DNA from: Actimicrobium sp047621345
GTDB taxonomy: Bacteria > Pseudomonadota > Gammaproteobacteria > Burkholderiales > Burkholderiaceae_D
Direction: 5' to 3'
NCBI GenBank assembly: GCA_047621345.1
Contig: JBLHLW010000003.1
Coordinates: 44,954 to 108,953 of the forward strand
DNA length: 64,000 bases
This document shows, one piece after another, positions 25,152 through 34,011 of the stretch. The first letter of the stretch is position 1. Each line of letters starts with the position of its first letter. Under the pieces are notes generated by a model. That model was not told the origin of the DNA. It was given only the letters and a program-made list of their open reading frames with translations, and did no database searches. The translations under genes and the position numbers were made by a program.

Positions 25152-26485
25152 CAACTTACCGAACCCTGCCACTGCGTCTGCCGTTGCTGATCGCGCTGCT
25201 CTACACCCCACTCATTGACGCTGCCGGGTTGTCCGTCGACCCCGGTTATGGTCCGAATCCGACGCTGCCGGAGCCAACCAGCAGCGTGATTCCGACAGTC
25301 AATGTCGCGACGGCTAAAGGTTGGTCGCTTGGCACCGCACCAACCCCTGCGGCCGGCTTGGCGGTGACTGCCTATGCCTCGGGTCTCGAGCATCCACGCT
25401 GGCTGTACGTGCTGCCAAACGGTGACGTGCTGGTGGCCGAGAGCAACAAGCCCGCCAACACGGACAAACCCTCCGGTTTCGTCGCCACCGTCAAAAACTT
25501 CGCCATGGGTGTCGTGATGAAACGCGCCGGCGCCGGCGTGGCCAGCCCGAATCGTATCGTGCTGTTGCGCGATGCCAATGGTGACGGCGTCGCCGAAACG
25601 CGATCGGTGTTCCTGTCCGGCCTGAACTCGCCGTTCGGGATGGCTCTGGTCGGTGACGACCTGTATGTCGCCAATACCGATGCCGTGATGCGCTTCAAAT
25701 ACACCGCTGGCGTCACAGAAATCACCGCGCCGGGCACGAAGGTCGCGGACCTGCCAGCTGGCGCGATCAACCATCACTGGACCAAGAACATCATCGCCAG
25801 CCCGGACGGCAAGATGTTGTATGCGACGGTCGGCTCAAACAGCAATATCGCTGAAAATGGCATGGAGAATGAAGAGCGTCGCGCAGCCATTCTGGAGATA
25901 GATCCAAGCAGCGGCAAGTCGCGCGTCTTCGCGAGTGGCTTGCGCAACCCGAATGGGATGGGCTGGGAGCCGAAAACCGGTGCCCTCTGGACCGCCGTCA
26001 ACGAACGTGACGAGCTTGGCAACAACCTAGTGCCGGATTACATCACCTCGGTCAAGGATGGTGGTTTCTATGGCTGGCCTTACAGCTATTACGGCCAGCG
26101 TGTCGATGTCCGCGTGACGCCGCAGCGCCCGGATCTGGTCGCTACGGCACTGGTGCCGGACTATGCAATGGGTTCGCACACGGCGTCGCTCGGCCTGACC
26201 TTCAATGAGAGCACGCTGCTTCCTGCAAAATACTTGGGCGGTGCCTTTGTGGGTCAGCATGGCTCATGGAACCGCAAGCCGGCTAGTGGTTACAAGGTCG
26301 TGTATGTGCCGTTCACCGACGGTAAGCCCAATGGCATGCCCGAAGACGTGCTGACCGGATTCCTCAATGCCGATGGCGACGCGCTCGGCCGTCCGGTGGG
26401 CGTGACGATCGATCGCAAGGGGGCGTTGTTAGTGGCCGATGATGTGGGTAACGTAATTTGGCGTGTGACACCGGCGACGCCATAA
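25148..26485 (+). CDS. PQQ-dependent sugar dehydrogenase-like / sorbosone dehydrogenase-like protein
   Basis: A 445-residue exported protein with a signal peptide (MTTYRTLPLRLPLLIALLYT ... DAAG) and a six-bladed beta-propeller of the soluble glucose/sorbosone dehydrogenase type. Family motifs include GLEHPRWLYVLPNGDVLVAE, LSGLNSPFGMALVGDDLYVA, FASGLRNPNGMGWEPKTGAL, and FVGQHGSWNRKP. The conserved propeller His/Arg (GAINHHWTKNI, GQHGSWNR) support PQQ or a related cofactor use in the periplasm, oxidising a sugar or alcohol; the substrate cannot be read. Start ATG 25148 has GAAAGAGAG upstream and overlaps the previous gene. Confidence 0.85.
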   Translation: MTTYRTLPLRLPLLIALLYTPLIDAAGLSVDPGYGPNPTLPEPTSSVIPTVNVATAKGWSLGTAPTPAAGLAVTAYASGLEHPRWLYVLPNGDVLVAESNKPANTDKPSGFVATVKNFAMGVVMKRAGAGVASPNRIVLLRDANGDGVAETRSVFLSGLNSPFGMALVGDDLYVANTDAVMRFKYTAGVTEITAPGTKVADLPAGAINHHWTKNIIASPDGKMLYATVGSNSNIAENGMENEERRAAILEIDPSSGKSRVFASGLRNPNGMGWEPKTGALWTAVNERDELGNNLVPDYITSVKDGGFYGWPYSYYGQRVDVRVTPQRPDLVATALVPDYAMGSHTASLGLTFNESTLLPAKYLGGAFVGQHGSWNRKPASGYKVVYVPFTDGKPNGMPEDVLTGFLNADGDALGRPVGVTIDRKGALLVADDVGNVIWRVTPATP

Positions 26486-26551
26486 AGAAAGGGTCGCAAG
26501 CGCATCACAATGGCTGACATGTCCGTTGCGCACCCCAGCTAAAAAATCCCC

Positions 26552-26699
26552 GTAGGGTGGGCACAGCCTCACCGTGCCCACGCGAGCGCCCCAGCGACAT
26601 GTCTGGCACGCACGCGTGGGCACAAAATGCCGTGCCCACCCTACCGGCATCAACATCAGCATGCGTACTACCCGCGGGCACGCTCATCACGTGCCCGCG
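26552..26699. repeat. GTAGGGTGGGCAC-type palindromic repeats
   Basis: A fwd unit (GTAGGGTGGGCACAGCCTCA then CGTGCCCACGCG) and its inverse (CGCGTGGGCACAAAATGCCG then TGCCCACCCTAC) face each other at 26552-26644, with a third degenerate GGGCACG...CGTGCCC pair at 26671-26699. The same family recurs at 35.1-35.8 and 42.7-42.9 kb. Such intergenic REP-like units can fold in RNA and may end transcription or protect mRNA. They lie between two convergent genes. Confidence 0.8.
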
Positions 26700-26706
26700 T
26701 TGTCGT

Positions 26707-27819
26707 TTACGCCTTGCCCGGAATCGTGCTGGAGAACAGCGCCTTGAGTTGATGCGGCTGTGAGCGCCAGTACTGCGGCGCGGCATCAATCGATGCGCCC
26801 AATTCGGCGGCGGCGTGCCATGGCCAGCGCGGGTCGTAGAGCATCGCGCGGGCTAGTGCGATCATGTCGGCGTCACCATCGGCGAGGATTTGCTCGGCAT
26901 GAGCGGCTTCGGTAATCAAGCCCACGGCAATGACAGGCATCTCGGTTTCTTCGCGGATGCGGGCTGCAAACGGTACCTGGTAGCCGGCACTGAGCGGAAT
27001 TTTTTGTGCCGTCGAGGTGCCGCCACTGGAGACATCAATGAACGCGCATCCGCGTTCATTGAGTGCCGTACAAAACACGACGCTCTGTTCGATATCCCAG
27101 CCACCTTCGGCCCAATCGCTGGCCGAAATACGCACGCCGACCGGAATGCTGACGGGCACCGCGGCGCGCACTGCATCAAACACAACCAGCGGAAAGCGCA
27201 TCCGGTTTTCCAGACTGCCACCGTATTCATCAGTGCGCTGGTTCGACAGTGGCGACAAAAATTCATGCAGCAAATAACCATGCGCGGCGTGCAGTTCCAG
27301 CACGTCGATACCAAGGCGTTCTGCCCGTAGCGCAGTGGCGACAAAGGCATCCTGAATGCGTTGCATGCCGGCGGCATCGAGGGCCAGCGGCAGCGTGTCA
27401 TGCGCGGCAAACGGGATCGCCGATGGCGCTTCGGTTTGCCAGCCGCCGTGTTCCGCATCCAGATTTTTCCCACCTTCCCACGGGACGGCGCAGGATGCCT
27501 TACGGCCGGCGTGCGCCAGTTGCATCCCGATCGGTATCGACGAATAACGACGAATTGCTTTCACTACCTTGGCTAGCGCAGCTTCGGTCTCATCCGAGTA
27601 CAGGCCGAGATCGCCCGGCGTGATGCGGCCCTGCGGTTCGACCGCGGCCGCTTCGGTAAAGAGCAGTGCGGCACCCGACAGGGCCATGCTACCGAGGTGC
27701 ATCATGTGCCAGTCGGTCGCGTTGCCATCGACGGCAGAGTACTGGCACATCGGCGAAACAACGATGCGGTTTTTCAACGGCAGGGGACCAAAGGCGTACG
27801 GGGAAAACAGGTGACTCAT
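26707..27819 (-). CDS. NADH:flavin oxidoreductase, Old Yellow Enzyme family (YqjM/NamA-like)
   Basis: FMN enzyme of 370 residues that reduces activated C=C bonds with NAD(P)H. It has the N-terminal PLPLKNRIVVSPMCQYSA, with the Cys typical of the thermophilic-like/YqjM subclass, then AGRKASCAVPWEGGK, the His-His FMN/substrate pair in ELHAAHGYLLHEFLSPLSNQ, RTDEYGGSLENRMRFPLVVF, and the C-terminal ADMIALARAMLYDPRWPWHA. Full length. Its start overlaps the stop of the mutarotase gene (ATGA), so they form an operon. Physiological substrate unknown. Confidence 0.93.
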   Translation of the reverse strand: MSHLFSPYAFGPLPLKNRIVVSPMCQYSAVDGNATDWHMMHLGSMALSGAALLFTEAAAVEPQGRITPGDLGLYSDETEAALAKVVKAIRRYSSIPIGMQLAHAGRKASCAVPWEGGKNLDAEHGGWQTEAPSAIPFAAHDTLPLALDAAGMQRIQDAFVATALRAERLGIDVLELHAAHGYLLHEFLSPLSNQRTDEYGGSLENRMRFPLVVFDAVRAAVPVSIPVGVRISASDWAEGGWDIEQSVVFCTALNERGCAFIDVSSGGTSTAQKIPLSAGYQVPFAARIREETEMPVIAVGLITEAAHAEQILADGDADMIALARAMLYDPRWPWHAAAELGASIDAAPQYWRSQPHQLKALFSSTIPGKA

Positions 27820-28676
27820 GTGGATGCTCCTTGTGCTGTTGCAAAATGGGGGGTGGCGATCAACTGTTGCCGGCCCTGCCAGGACTGACCCGCGAGCAGC
27901 GTGTGCGGATGATCGATCAGGGCGGCTTCGATGCAGACAAAGTGGCGTTCATCATGCGGCATCAGGTCGGGCAGGGCGGCGGCTTTTTCGGCCCACGGAT
28001 TCCATACGACTACATCCTCGAAACCGCTCTGACTTACCGCCAGCGAGGTCGTAGCGCTAGTCAGCGCGACCGGCGTCCCGAGGGCGGCATAGATGCGGTC
28101 GACTTCCTGCGTGATGGTCAGCGCAGTATCTGCACCGACGCGCATCGCGCGCGGTTCGAGGGCGCAGTCGAGGTAGGGCTGGTCTTGCAGTCCATCGATG
28201 TGCGTCGACTCGATGGACGTCGCCAGATAGGTATGCAATGCGGCAGTAAAGTCGAATGGCTGTGCACCGGTGTTAGTGACGATGAGGTCAATACTTAACT
28301 GCAGTCCTGAAAAACGCAGTTGTACTTCCAGTGCGAAGCGGCCATCGAATTGCGCGGTGGCGGCCGAGTCGGTCACGCCCAGGCGCATCAGACCGGTCTC
28401 CGGCGTGGCTTCCAGCACGGTCCATGGGACGTTGCGGACCAGGCCATGTTTTGGCAGCGGCCCCATGCCGGAAAATTGTGGAAAGACAATCGGGATGCCG
28501 CCGCGTATCGATGCAATACCGGTGCGTACGTCATCCCAGCGCGTGCGATCGCTCAGGAACAGGCGCTCGATGCCGTCGGCACTGCGCCACGCGCACAGGT
28601 GACCGCCATGGAGCGACACGGCGATCCGTGCACCGTCGGGAGATTGCAAAGTGGTCAGGTTGGAGGGGAGGTTCAT
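27816..28676 (-). CDS. D-hexose-6-phosphate mutarotase (YeaD-like)
   Basis: Aldose-1-epimerase-fold enzyme of 286 residues that interconverts the anomers of hexose 6-phosphates. Family features: SLHGGHLCAWRSADGIERLF, RGGIPIVFPQFSGMGPLPKH with the first His, GLVRNVPWTV, FTAALHTYLA with the second His, and DVVVWNPWAEKA with a Trp and Glu near the active site. ATG 28676 is chosen because the frame upstream (42 residues) has no family character. It overlaps the OYE gene by 4 bp and is divergent from the ABC transporter gene 109 bp away. Confidence 0.88.
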   Translation of the reverse strand: MNLPSNLTTLQSPDGARIAVSLHGGHLCAWRSADGIERLFLSDRTRWDDVRTGIASIRGGIPIVFPQFSGMGPLPKHGLVRNVPWTVLEATPETGLMRLGVTDSAATAQFDGRFALEVQLRFSGLQLSIDLIVTNTGAQPFDFTAALHTYLATSIESTHIDGLQDQPYLDCALEPRAMRVGADTALTITQEVDRIYAALGTPVALTSATTSLAVSQSGFEDVVVWNPWAEKAAALPDLMPHDERHFVCIEAALIDHPHTLLAGQSWQGRQQLIATPHFATAQGAST

Positions 28677-28785
28677 TGATGGGCATGGGCAAGGTGAGCG
28701 ACTGCGCATGATGCCAGTTTTCAGCGTCCCCGGTGGAGAGTGTCGGCATCGTCGATAATGGCGCTCCTGCCACCGTCGTCCCGCC

Positions 28786-30597
28786 ATGATCAACTCCACC
28801 ACAGCTCAACGCGCACCGGGGACGCCGGCGCTGCCGACTACGCCGTTTCGTTTCATTTTGTTTTTTGTGCGCCGCTACCGCTGGTGGTATCTGACCATCG
28901 TGCTGCTCGAAACCGTCAATGCCACGTGCGGCATCCTGTTGCCGTACGCACTAGGTCGCATTGTCAAAGCGGTGACGGCATCGTCGATGCCACCGGCGCA
29001 ACTGATGGCCACTCTGCATGCGCCACTGATGTTGTTCGTCGGGTTGTGCGTTGGCGAACTGGTATTCGGTCGACTGGCTGGTGGGGTCCAGATCCGGCTC
29101 GGTCCGCGCCAGCGCCAGCATGTCACGCGGGCGCTGTATCACTACTTGCAGCATCACTCGCAACGCTACATGGGCAATAATTTTGCTGGCGCGCTGGCGC
29201 ACCGGATCAGCGAAACTTCACTCGGCGTGACGCAGACCCTATGGTCGCTGATCACGGAGTTCTATCCGGTGCTGATTGTCTTTGTGGTCTCGATCGGCTT
29301 GCTGCTCAACACCCATGTCCGGCTCGCGGGTTTCGTGTTGCTCTGGTCGGTACTGTTCATTGGTATTAGCTACTGGCTGGCGCGGCACTGCCAGCCGTTT
29401 GCGCTGAAAGCCTCGGCAGCCCGCAGCGAAACAACCGGCCAGATCGTCGATGCCGTGACCAACCTGACCAGCGCGCGCCTGTTCGCCCGGTTCGGTTTCG
29501 AACGTGCCAATCTTGATCGTTCGCTAGCAACAGAAATGGTCGCGATCCGAATCTCGAATACGTATAACGAGCGGGTGCGCTGGTTCCAGTTCAGTGCTGC
29601 AGCGATTCTCAAGGTCGGTGTGCTGTATTACGCGCTGACGTTGTGGAGTCGTGATGAAATCTCGGTCGGCGATTTCGTGATGGCCGTTAGTCTGGCACTG
29701 TTGATCATCAATGAAGCTCGCAATCTGAGCCGGCGCTTTCTGGAGTTTTTCGAATACATTGGCAATGTCGGCAACGGCGTCAATGTCATCGTCCGTCCGC
29801 ATGAAGTGGTCGACGCACCCGGCGCGGTCGATGCGCTGGCGGCGCCGATCCGGCATGGTGAGATCGTGTTGCGCGAGGTCGACTTTGGCTATACGGCAGG
29901 TCGTCCGGTTTTCGATAAGTTAAGCCTCATTATTCCGGCTGGACAGCGCGTTGGTCTGGTTGGATTTTCTGGCTCTGGAAAGTCGACCTTCGTCAGCCTG
30001 ATCCTGCGTCTGTACGATGTCGACGCTGGCCAGATCCTGATCGATGGCCGCGATATCCGGCACATCACGCAAGACGCATTGCACCAGCAAATCAGCTTGA
30101 TCCCGCAAGACCCCAGCCTGTTCCATCGTTCGCTGATGGATAACATCCGTTACGGTCGTCTCGATGCGACCGATGCCGAGGTGGTCGCGGCCGCACAGCA
30201 AGCGCATGCCGGCGACTTCATCGATGCGATTCCCGGCCAATACCAGTCGATGGTCGGCGAGCGGGGTGTCAAGTTATCCGGTGGTCAGCGCCAGCGCATT
30301 GCGATTGCCCGTGTGATTCTCAAGGATGCACCTATCTTGATTTTGGATGAAGCCACCTCCAGCCTCGACTCGATCACCGAGCGGGCGATTCAGGACACCC
30401 TCGACGAGGTCATGCAGCGCAAGACCGTGATTGTGGTTGCGCATCGCCTGTCGACCATTGCCCAGCTTGATCGCATTTTGGTGTTCGATGCTGGTCGCAT
30501 CGTTGAGGATGGCACGCACGCGCAGTTGCTGGCGCTGCGCGGGCGGTATTTTCAGTTGTGGAGCAAGCAGGCAGGTGGGTTTCTGGAGGATGCCTAG
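28786..30597 (+). CDS. ABC exporter, fused transmembrane and ATP-binding domains
   Basis: A 603-residue half-transporter: about six transmembrane helices (residues 25-320) and a C-terminal nucleotide-binding domain with Walker A GFSGSGKST, Q-loop ISLIPQDPSLFHRS, signature LSGGQRQRIAIAR, Walker B LILDEATSSLDS and H-loop VIVVAHRLST. This is the MsbA/type IV exporter layout; it should work as a homodimer. The substrate (lipid, drug or peptide) cannot be told. It is a single gene, not in an obvious operon with a peptide substrate or a C39 protease domain. Confidence 0.9.
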   Translation: MINSTTAQRAPGTPALPTTPFRFILFFVRRYRWWYLTIVLLETVNATCGILLPYALGRIVKAVTASSMPPAQLMATLHAPLMLFVGLCVGELVFGRLAGGVQIRLGPRQRQHVTRALYHYLQHHSQRYMGNNFAGALAHRISETSLGVTQTLWSLITEFYPVLIVFVVSIGLLLNTHVRLAGFVLLWSVLFIGISYWLARHCQPFALKASAARSETTGQIVDAVTNLTSARLFARFGFERANLDRSLATEMVAIRISNTYNERVRWFQFSAAAILKVGVLYYALTLWSRDEISVGDFVMAVSLALLIINEARNLSRRFLEFFEYIGNVGNGVNVIVRPHEVVDAPGAVDALAAPIRHGEIVLREVDFGYTAGRPVFDKLSLIIPAGQRVGLVGFSGSGKSTFVSLILRLYDVDAGQILIDGRDIRHITQDALHQQISLIPQDPSLFHRSLMDNIRYGRLDATDAEVVAAAQQAHAGDFIDAIPGQYQSMVGERGVKLSGGQRQRIAIARVILKDAPILILDEATSSLDSITERAIQDTLDEVMQRKTVIVVAHRLSTIAQLDRILVFDAGRIVEDGTHAQLLALRGRYFQLWSKQAGGFLEDA

Positions 30598-30612
30598 TCG
30601 GTTGGAGTGAAG

Positions 30613-30699
30613 CGGTGCAATGCCCTTTGGTTATTGCACTCTACGAAATTGCCTCCTCGGTTCTTCGCGTAGGGTGCAATAACCGGAGGGCATTGCACC
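30613..30699. repeat. GGTGCAATAACC-type palindromic repeat pair
   Basis: Two facing copies: GGTGCAATGCCCTTTGGTTA...ACTCTAC (30613-30645) and GTAGGGTGCAATAACCGGAG ... GCATTGCACC (30669-30699). The pair is itself a large inverted repeat. Related copies occur at 35402-35429, 35803-35830 and 42793-42823. It follows the ABC exporter gene and precedes the tRNA gene, so may act as a terminator. Confidence 0.75.
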
Positions 30700-30790
30700 A
30701 AATGCACCGCCCAAGCTCGCCAAGCCAGCGCCTAATTATCGAAACCATGCTGGTGTTTCGGATGACCTGTGCTAAAGTCTTGGACTCAGA

Positions 30791-30867
30791 CGCGGGGTGG
30801 AGCAGTCTGGCAGCTCGTCGGGCTCATAACCCGAAGGTCACAGGTTCAAATCCTGTCCCCGCAACCA
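30791..30867 (+). tRNA. Initiator tRNA-fMet (CAU)
   Basis: A 77-nt tRNA with CCA encoded at the end. The sequence starts CGCGGGGTGGAGCAG and has anticodon stem-loop GGG-CTCATAA-CCC with three G-C pairs, T-loop GGTTCAAATCC, and a mismatched first pair C1:A72; these are the marks of bacterial initiator tRNA. It closely follows the E. coli fMet sequence. A strong hairpin terminator follows directly. Confidence 0.97.
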
Positions 30868-30873
30868 AATACG

Positions 30874-30904
30874 AAAGCCCGAACTTGTCATGAGTTCGGG
30901 CTTT
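30874..30904 (+). terminator. Intrinsic terminator of the tRNA-fMet gene
   Basis: AAAGCCCGAACT (30874-30885) pairs with AGTTCGGGCTTT (30893-30904) around TGTCATG, and a T follows in a short T-rich tail, seven bases after the tRNA CCA end. Confidence 0.85.
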
Positions 30905-31024
30905 TCCGTTTTGAAGGATGCAATTAAATTGTGTCCGATTCATCTGGTTCCACGGCGATTGCTTGCGCACGCCGTTCATCGGGTACGATAAGAGTTCCTG
31001 CCATCATCAATTGCCCCACTGATC

Positions 31025-31735
31025 ATGAATCCAATTTCCGAACTCAAGCCCAATACCCTGCTCACTACCCTCAATACCTACATCGTCGAAGATCTGTCGA
31101 ATGCCGATACGATCACGACCTCGGCGATCGCTGCCGCTACGCTGGCTGATCTCGCCGTGCCCGTGTTGAAGATGCTGACCAGCGCCGGTGCCAATGCCGA
31201 TGAAGTTGCTGTTGAATTTTTTCCTGACAAGGACGAGCCAGGCACACCCGGTACGCTGTTCTTCTGGCACGGCACCCGTTCGCTGGAAGACAACTCCTGG
31301 GAAGATGCTCACCGTGCCGAGTATTCGTTGCGCATGGCGGTTTTCCTGCCCGAGCGCGATGACGACGGTGCGGTCTATCCAGCCGGCTTCACGCTGACCC
31401 TCAAGCTCGAAGCCAGTGCCTGCGAGCTGATCGAAAAAATGCCGGCAGGCGTGTTTGAATTGCTCGAATCCGACTTCAAGGGCGCGCCACTGCCGGTTGG
31501 TTTCGAGTTCCTCGATGACAGCGAACACGTACCGGTGTTGCCGAACATGCGACGCCAGTTCATCAAGGCGATTTCACGTGCCCATGCCGCCAGCAACAAG
31601 CGTCGCGGTAACCGTTTCGAAGCCGTGATGCTGCATTACATCTGGGACCGGATCGAGCCGGAACAGCATTTCGATGCGGTGCTGGCCGTCCTCGCAAAAC
31701 TGTTTGTCGCCTTGCACCAGCAGGCCCGTCGTTAA
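31025..31735 (+). CDS. Conserved-looking hypothetical protein, 236 residues
   Basis: Unrecognised soluble protein starting MNPISELKPNTLLTTLNTYI. It is acidic, without signal peptide or transmembrane segment. Features visible are an Asp/Glu-rich middle (EFFPDKDEPGTPGTLFFWHG, FLPERDDDGAVYPAGFTLTL), and a helical C-terminal part (RRQFIKAISRAHAASNKRRG then FEAVMLHYIWDRIEPEQHFD). Codon use and length support a real gene. It lies 30 bp upstream of the rhlE-like helicase gene on the same strand and may be co-transcribed. No function is claimed. Confidence 0.7.
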   Translation: MNPISELKPNTLLTTLNTYIVEDLSNADTITTSAIAAATLADLAVPVLKMLTSAGANADEVAVEFFPDKDEPGTPGTLFFWHGTRSLEDNSWEDAHRAEYSLRMAVFLPERDDDGAVYPAGFTLTLKLEASACELIEKMPAGVFELLESDFKGAPLPVGFEFLDDSEHVPVLPNMRRQFIKAISRAHAASNKRRGNRFEAVMLHYIWDRIEPEQHFDAVLAVLAKLFVALHQQARR

Positions 31736-31765
31736 TTTTTTTCGCGCTTTTTTATTCGGTACGCC

Positions 31766-32998
31766 ATGACATTTTCCAAACTCGGTCTGATTGACCAGTT
31801 GCAGCGCAATCTCGACACCCTCGGCTATGCCACGCCAACGCCAGTGCAGGCACAAGCCATCCCCGCCGTGCTGGCAGGGCGCGATCTGATGGCCGCCGCC
31901 CAGACCGGCACCGGCAAGACGGCCGGCTTTGCGCTGCCGCTGTTGCAGCGCCTGACGATGGAGGGTCCACAGGTCAGCAGCAATTGCGTGCGCGTGCTGG
32001 TGCTAGTGCCGACCCGTGAACTGGCCGAGCAAGTGCATCAGGCTTTCGGTGAATACGGTGCTTCGCTGCCGCTGCGTACCCATGTCGCTTATGGCGGCGT
32101 GAGCATCAATCCGCAAATGATGAAACTGCGCAAAGGCCTCGATGTGCTGGTCGCCACGCCGGGCCGGTTGCTTGATCTGTATCGCCAGAACGCGGTCAAG
32201 TTCGAGCAGTTGCAAACGCTGGTGCTCGATGAAGCCGACCGCATGCTCGATCTGGGTTTTTCGCGCGAGCTCGATGAAGTGTTTGCCGCGTTGCCGAAAC
32301 AACGCCAGACCTTGCTGTTCTCGGCCACTTTTTCTGACGAAATCCGGGCGCTGTCAACGACGCTGCTCAACAACCCGGTACGCATTGAAATCAGCCCGCG
32401 TAACACCCCCGTCAAGACCATCAAGCAATGGGCCATCCCGGTCGACAAGAAGCGCAAGCCGGAGCTGTTTTTGCACCTGCTGAAGAAGCATCGCTGGGGC
32501 CAGGTGCTGGTGTTCGTCAAGACCCGTCGCGGCGTCGATGAACTGGTCGACATCCTGCTGGCGCAAGGCATTCGCGCCGATGCCATCCATGGCGACAAGC
32601 CGCAACCGGCACGACTGCGGGCACTCGAAGGCTTCAAAAATCGTGACGTGCAAATTCTGGTTGCCACCGATGTGGCCTCGCGCGGACTCGACATCGATGA
32701 CTTGCCGCAAGTGGTCAATTTCGACTTGCCGATCGTGGCCGAAGATTACATTCACCGGATCGGCCGTACTGGTCGTGCGGGTGCGTCCGGCATGGCCGTC
32801 TCGCTGTTGTGTGCCGATGAAGCGCCGCTGCTGGCGGCCATCGAAATGCTGACCGGGCAAAACCTGCAGCGCAATGCCGAGCAGGGTTTCGAGCCCGACC
32901 ACCGGGTGCCCGAGACGAATGCCAGCGGGCAGGTCGTCAAGAAGCCGAAGAAGCCCAAGCTGAAGGCAGGTGCGTTCAGGGTGCCGTCCGGTCGTTGA
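31766..32998 (+). CDS. rhlE: DEAD-box ATP-dependent RNA helicase, RhlE-like
   Basis: RNA helicase of 410 residues with the full motif set: Q motif (GYATPTPVQAQAIP), motif I AAQTGTGKTAGFALP, Ia PTRELAEQV, Ib ATPGRLLDL, II VLDEADRMLDLGF, III FSATFSDE, IV VLVFVKTRRG, V VATDVASRGLDID and VI YIHRIGRTGRAG. The short basic tail (KKPKKPKLKAGAFRVPSGR) fits the RhlE branch, which acts in ribosome assembly and RNA turnover. The symbol is by family likeness. It is 30 bp after the hypothetical gene and 7 bp before an EamA permease gene. Confidence 0.9.
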   Translation: MTFSKLGLIDQLQRNLDTLGYATPTPVQAQAIPAVLAGRDLMAAAQTGTGKTAGFALPLLQRLTMEGPQVSSNCVRVLVLVPTRELAEQVHQAFGEYGASLPLRTHVAYGGVSINPQMMKLRKGLDVLVATPGRLLDLYRQNAVKFEQLQTLVLDEADRMLDLGFSRELDEVFAALPKQRQTLLFSATFSDEIRALSTTLLNNPVRIEISPRNTPVKTIKQWAIPVDKKRKPELFLHLLKKHRWGQVLVFVKTRRGVDELVDILLAQGIRADAIHGDKPQPARLRALEGFKNRDVQILVATDVASRGLDIDDLPQVVNFDLPIVAEDYIHRIGRTGRAGASGMAVSLLCADEAPLLAAIEMLTGQNLQRNAEQGFEPDHRVPETNASGQVVKKPKKPKLKAGAFRVPSGR

Positions 32999-33005
32999 TG
33001 TTGTG

Positions 33006-33911
33006 ATGACTCCCGCGCCCAGCCGTCTCGTTGCCTGCACCTGTCTGGCCATGAGCATGGCCCTTGTGGGCAGTTACGTCGCCCTGACCAAACCGCTGGC
33101 GCTGGTGTTCCCTGTATTCCTGCTGGCATGGCTGCGGTTTGGCATCGGCGGGTTGGCGATGCTGACCTGGCTGAAAAAGCCGGCGATGGAATTGCCGCTG
33201 AGCCGGCCAATGCGCGGGTTGGTTTTCCTGGAATCGTTCTTCGGTAATTTTCTGTTCACGTTGTGCATGATCACTGGCGTCAGCATGACCAGCGCGGTCT
33301 CGGCCGGCGTGATTCTGTCGGCGATCCCGGCGGTGGTGGCGCTGATGAGCTGGGTTTTTCTGAAGGAGCGTATCGGCTTGCGGATCTGGGCGGCGGTGGC
33401 CTGTGGCGCGCTGGGTATCGGCATTCTGGCATTGTCAAAATCGCCTGTACCGGATGGCGCGCACCAGTATGCCTGGCTCGGCAATGTGCTGGTATTCGGT
33501 GCGGTACTGTGCGAAGCGGCGTATGCCGTTATCGGCAAGCAGTTGACGACCGTGCTCAGTCCAAAACGCATCAGCGCGATCATCAACCTGTGGGGCTTTG
33601 CGCTGATGACGCCGATGGGCCTCCTCGCCGCCTGGCAGTTCGACTTCGCTCCGGTGACGGTGCCGATGTGGTCGCTGCTGGTGTTTTACGCATTAGCCGC
33701 CAGCGTCTGGTCGGTCTGGCTGTGGATGACTGGCTTGAAATCGATTCCTGCATCGCAAGCCGGCGTGTTCACGGTGATGCTGCCGATTAGCGCGGCGCTG
33801 GTCGGTGTCTTCGTACTCGGGGAGCGACTCGGTGGGGTGCAGTTGCTGGCATTCGGGCTGGCGCTGGCAGGCGTTTTGCTGGCCACGGTGCAGCGCAAGC
33901 GATCGCGCTGA
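33006..33911 (+). CDS. EamA/DMT-family transporter
   Basis: Inner-membrane permease of 301 residues with about ten hydrophobic segments in two EamA repeats, the usual plan for the drug/metabolite transporter superfamily. Repeat 1 has LAWLRFGIGGLAMLTWL and repeat 2 ends SAALVGVFVLGERLGGVQLL followed by a typical last helix (GLALAGVLLATVQRKRSR). The substrate is unknown; amino acid or metabolite export is common in the family. ATG 33006 is chosen; a longer frame from 32970 overlaps the helicase gene. Confidence 0.85.
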   Translation: MTPAPSRLVACTCLAMSMALVGSYVALTKPLALVFPVFLLAWLRFGIGGLAMLTWLKKPAMELPLSRPMRGLVFLESFFGNFLFTLCMITGVSMTSAVSAGVILSAIPAVVALMSWVFLKERIGLRIWAAVACGALGIGILALSKSPVPDGAHQYAWLGNVLVFGAVLCEAAYAVIGKQLTTVLSPKRISAIINLWGFALMTPMGLLAAWQFDFAPVTVPMWSLLVFYALAASVWSVWLWMTGLKSIPASQAGVFTVMLPISAALVGVFVLGERLGGVQLLAFGLALAGVLLATVQRKRSR

Positions 33912-34011
33912 CCGATCATTTTTTTAATAGTCAGTATCTTTTAATCGTGACAGGCAGTTACTAAGAGAACATGCGAGAATCCAGCACGTTTTCAGATCAG
34001 CAACACTCTCC

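Noticed and set aside
24830..25777. Minus-strand 315-codon frame over the small HTH gene and dehydrogenase start
   Set aside because: Antisense shadow; the plus-strand genes have overlapping start/stop, signal peptide and conserved motifs.
28786..30597. Dedicated exporter of the repeat peptides (bacteriocin ABC transporter)
   Set aside because: No C39 peptidase domain and it lies 20 kb from the cassette with unrelated neighbours.
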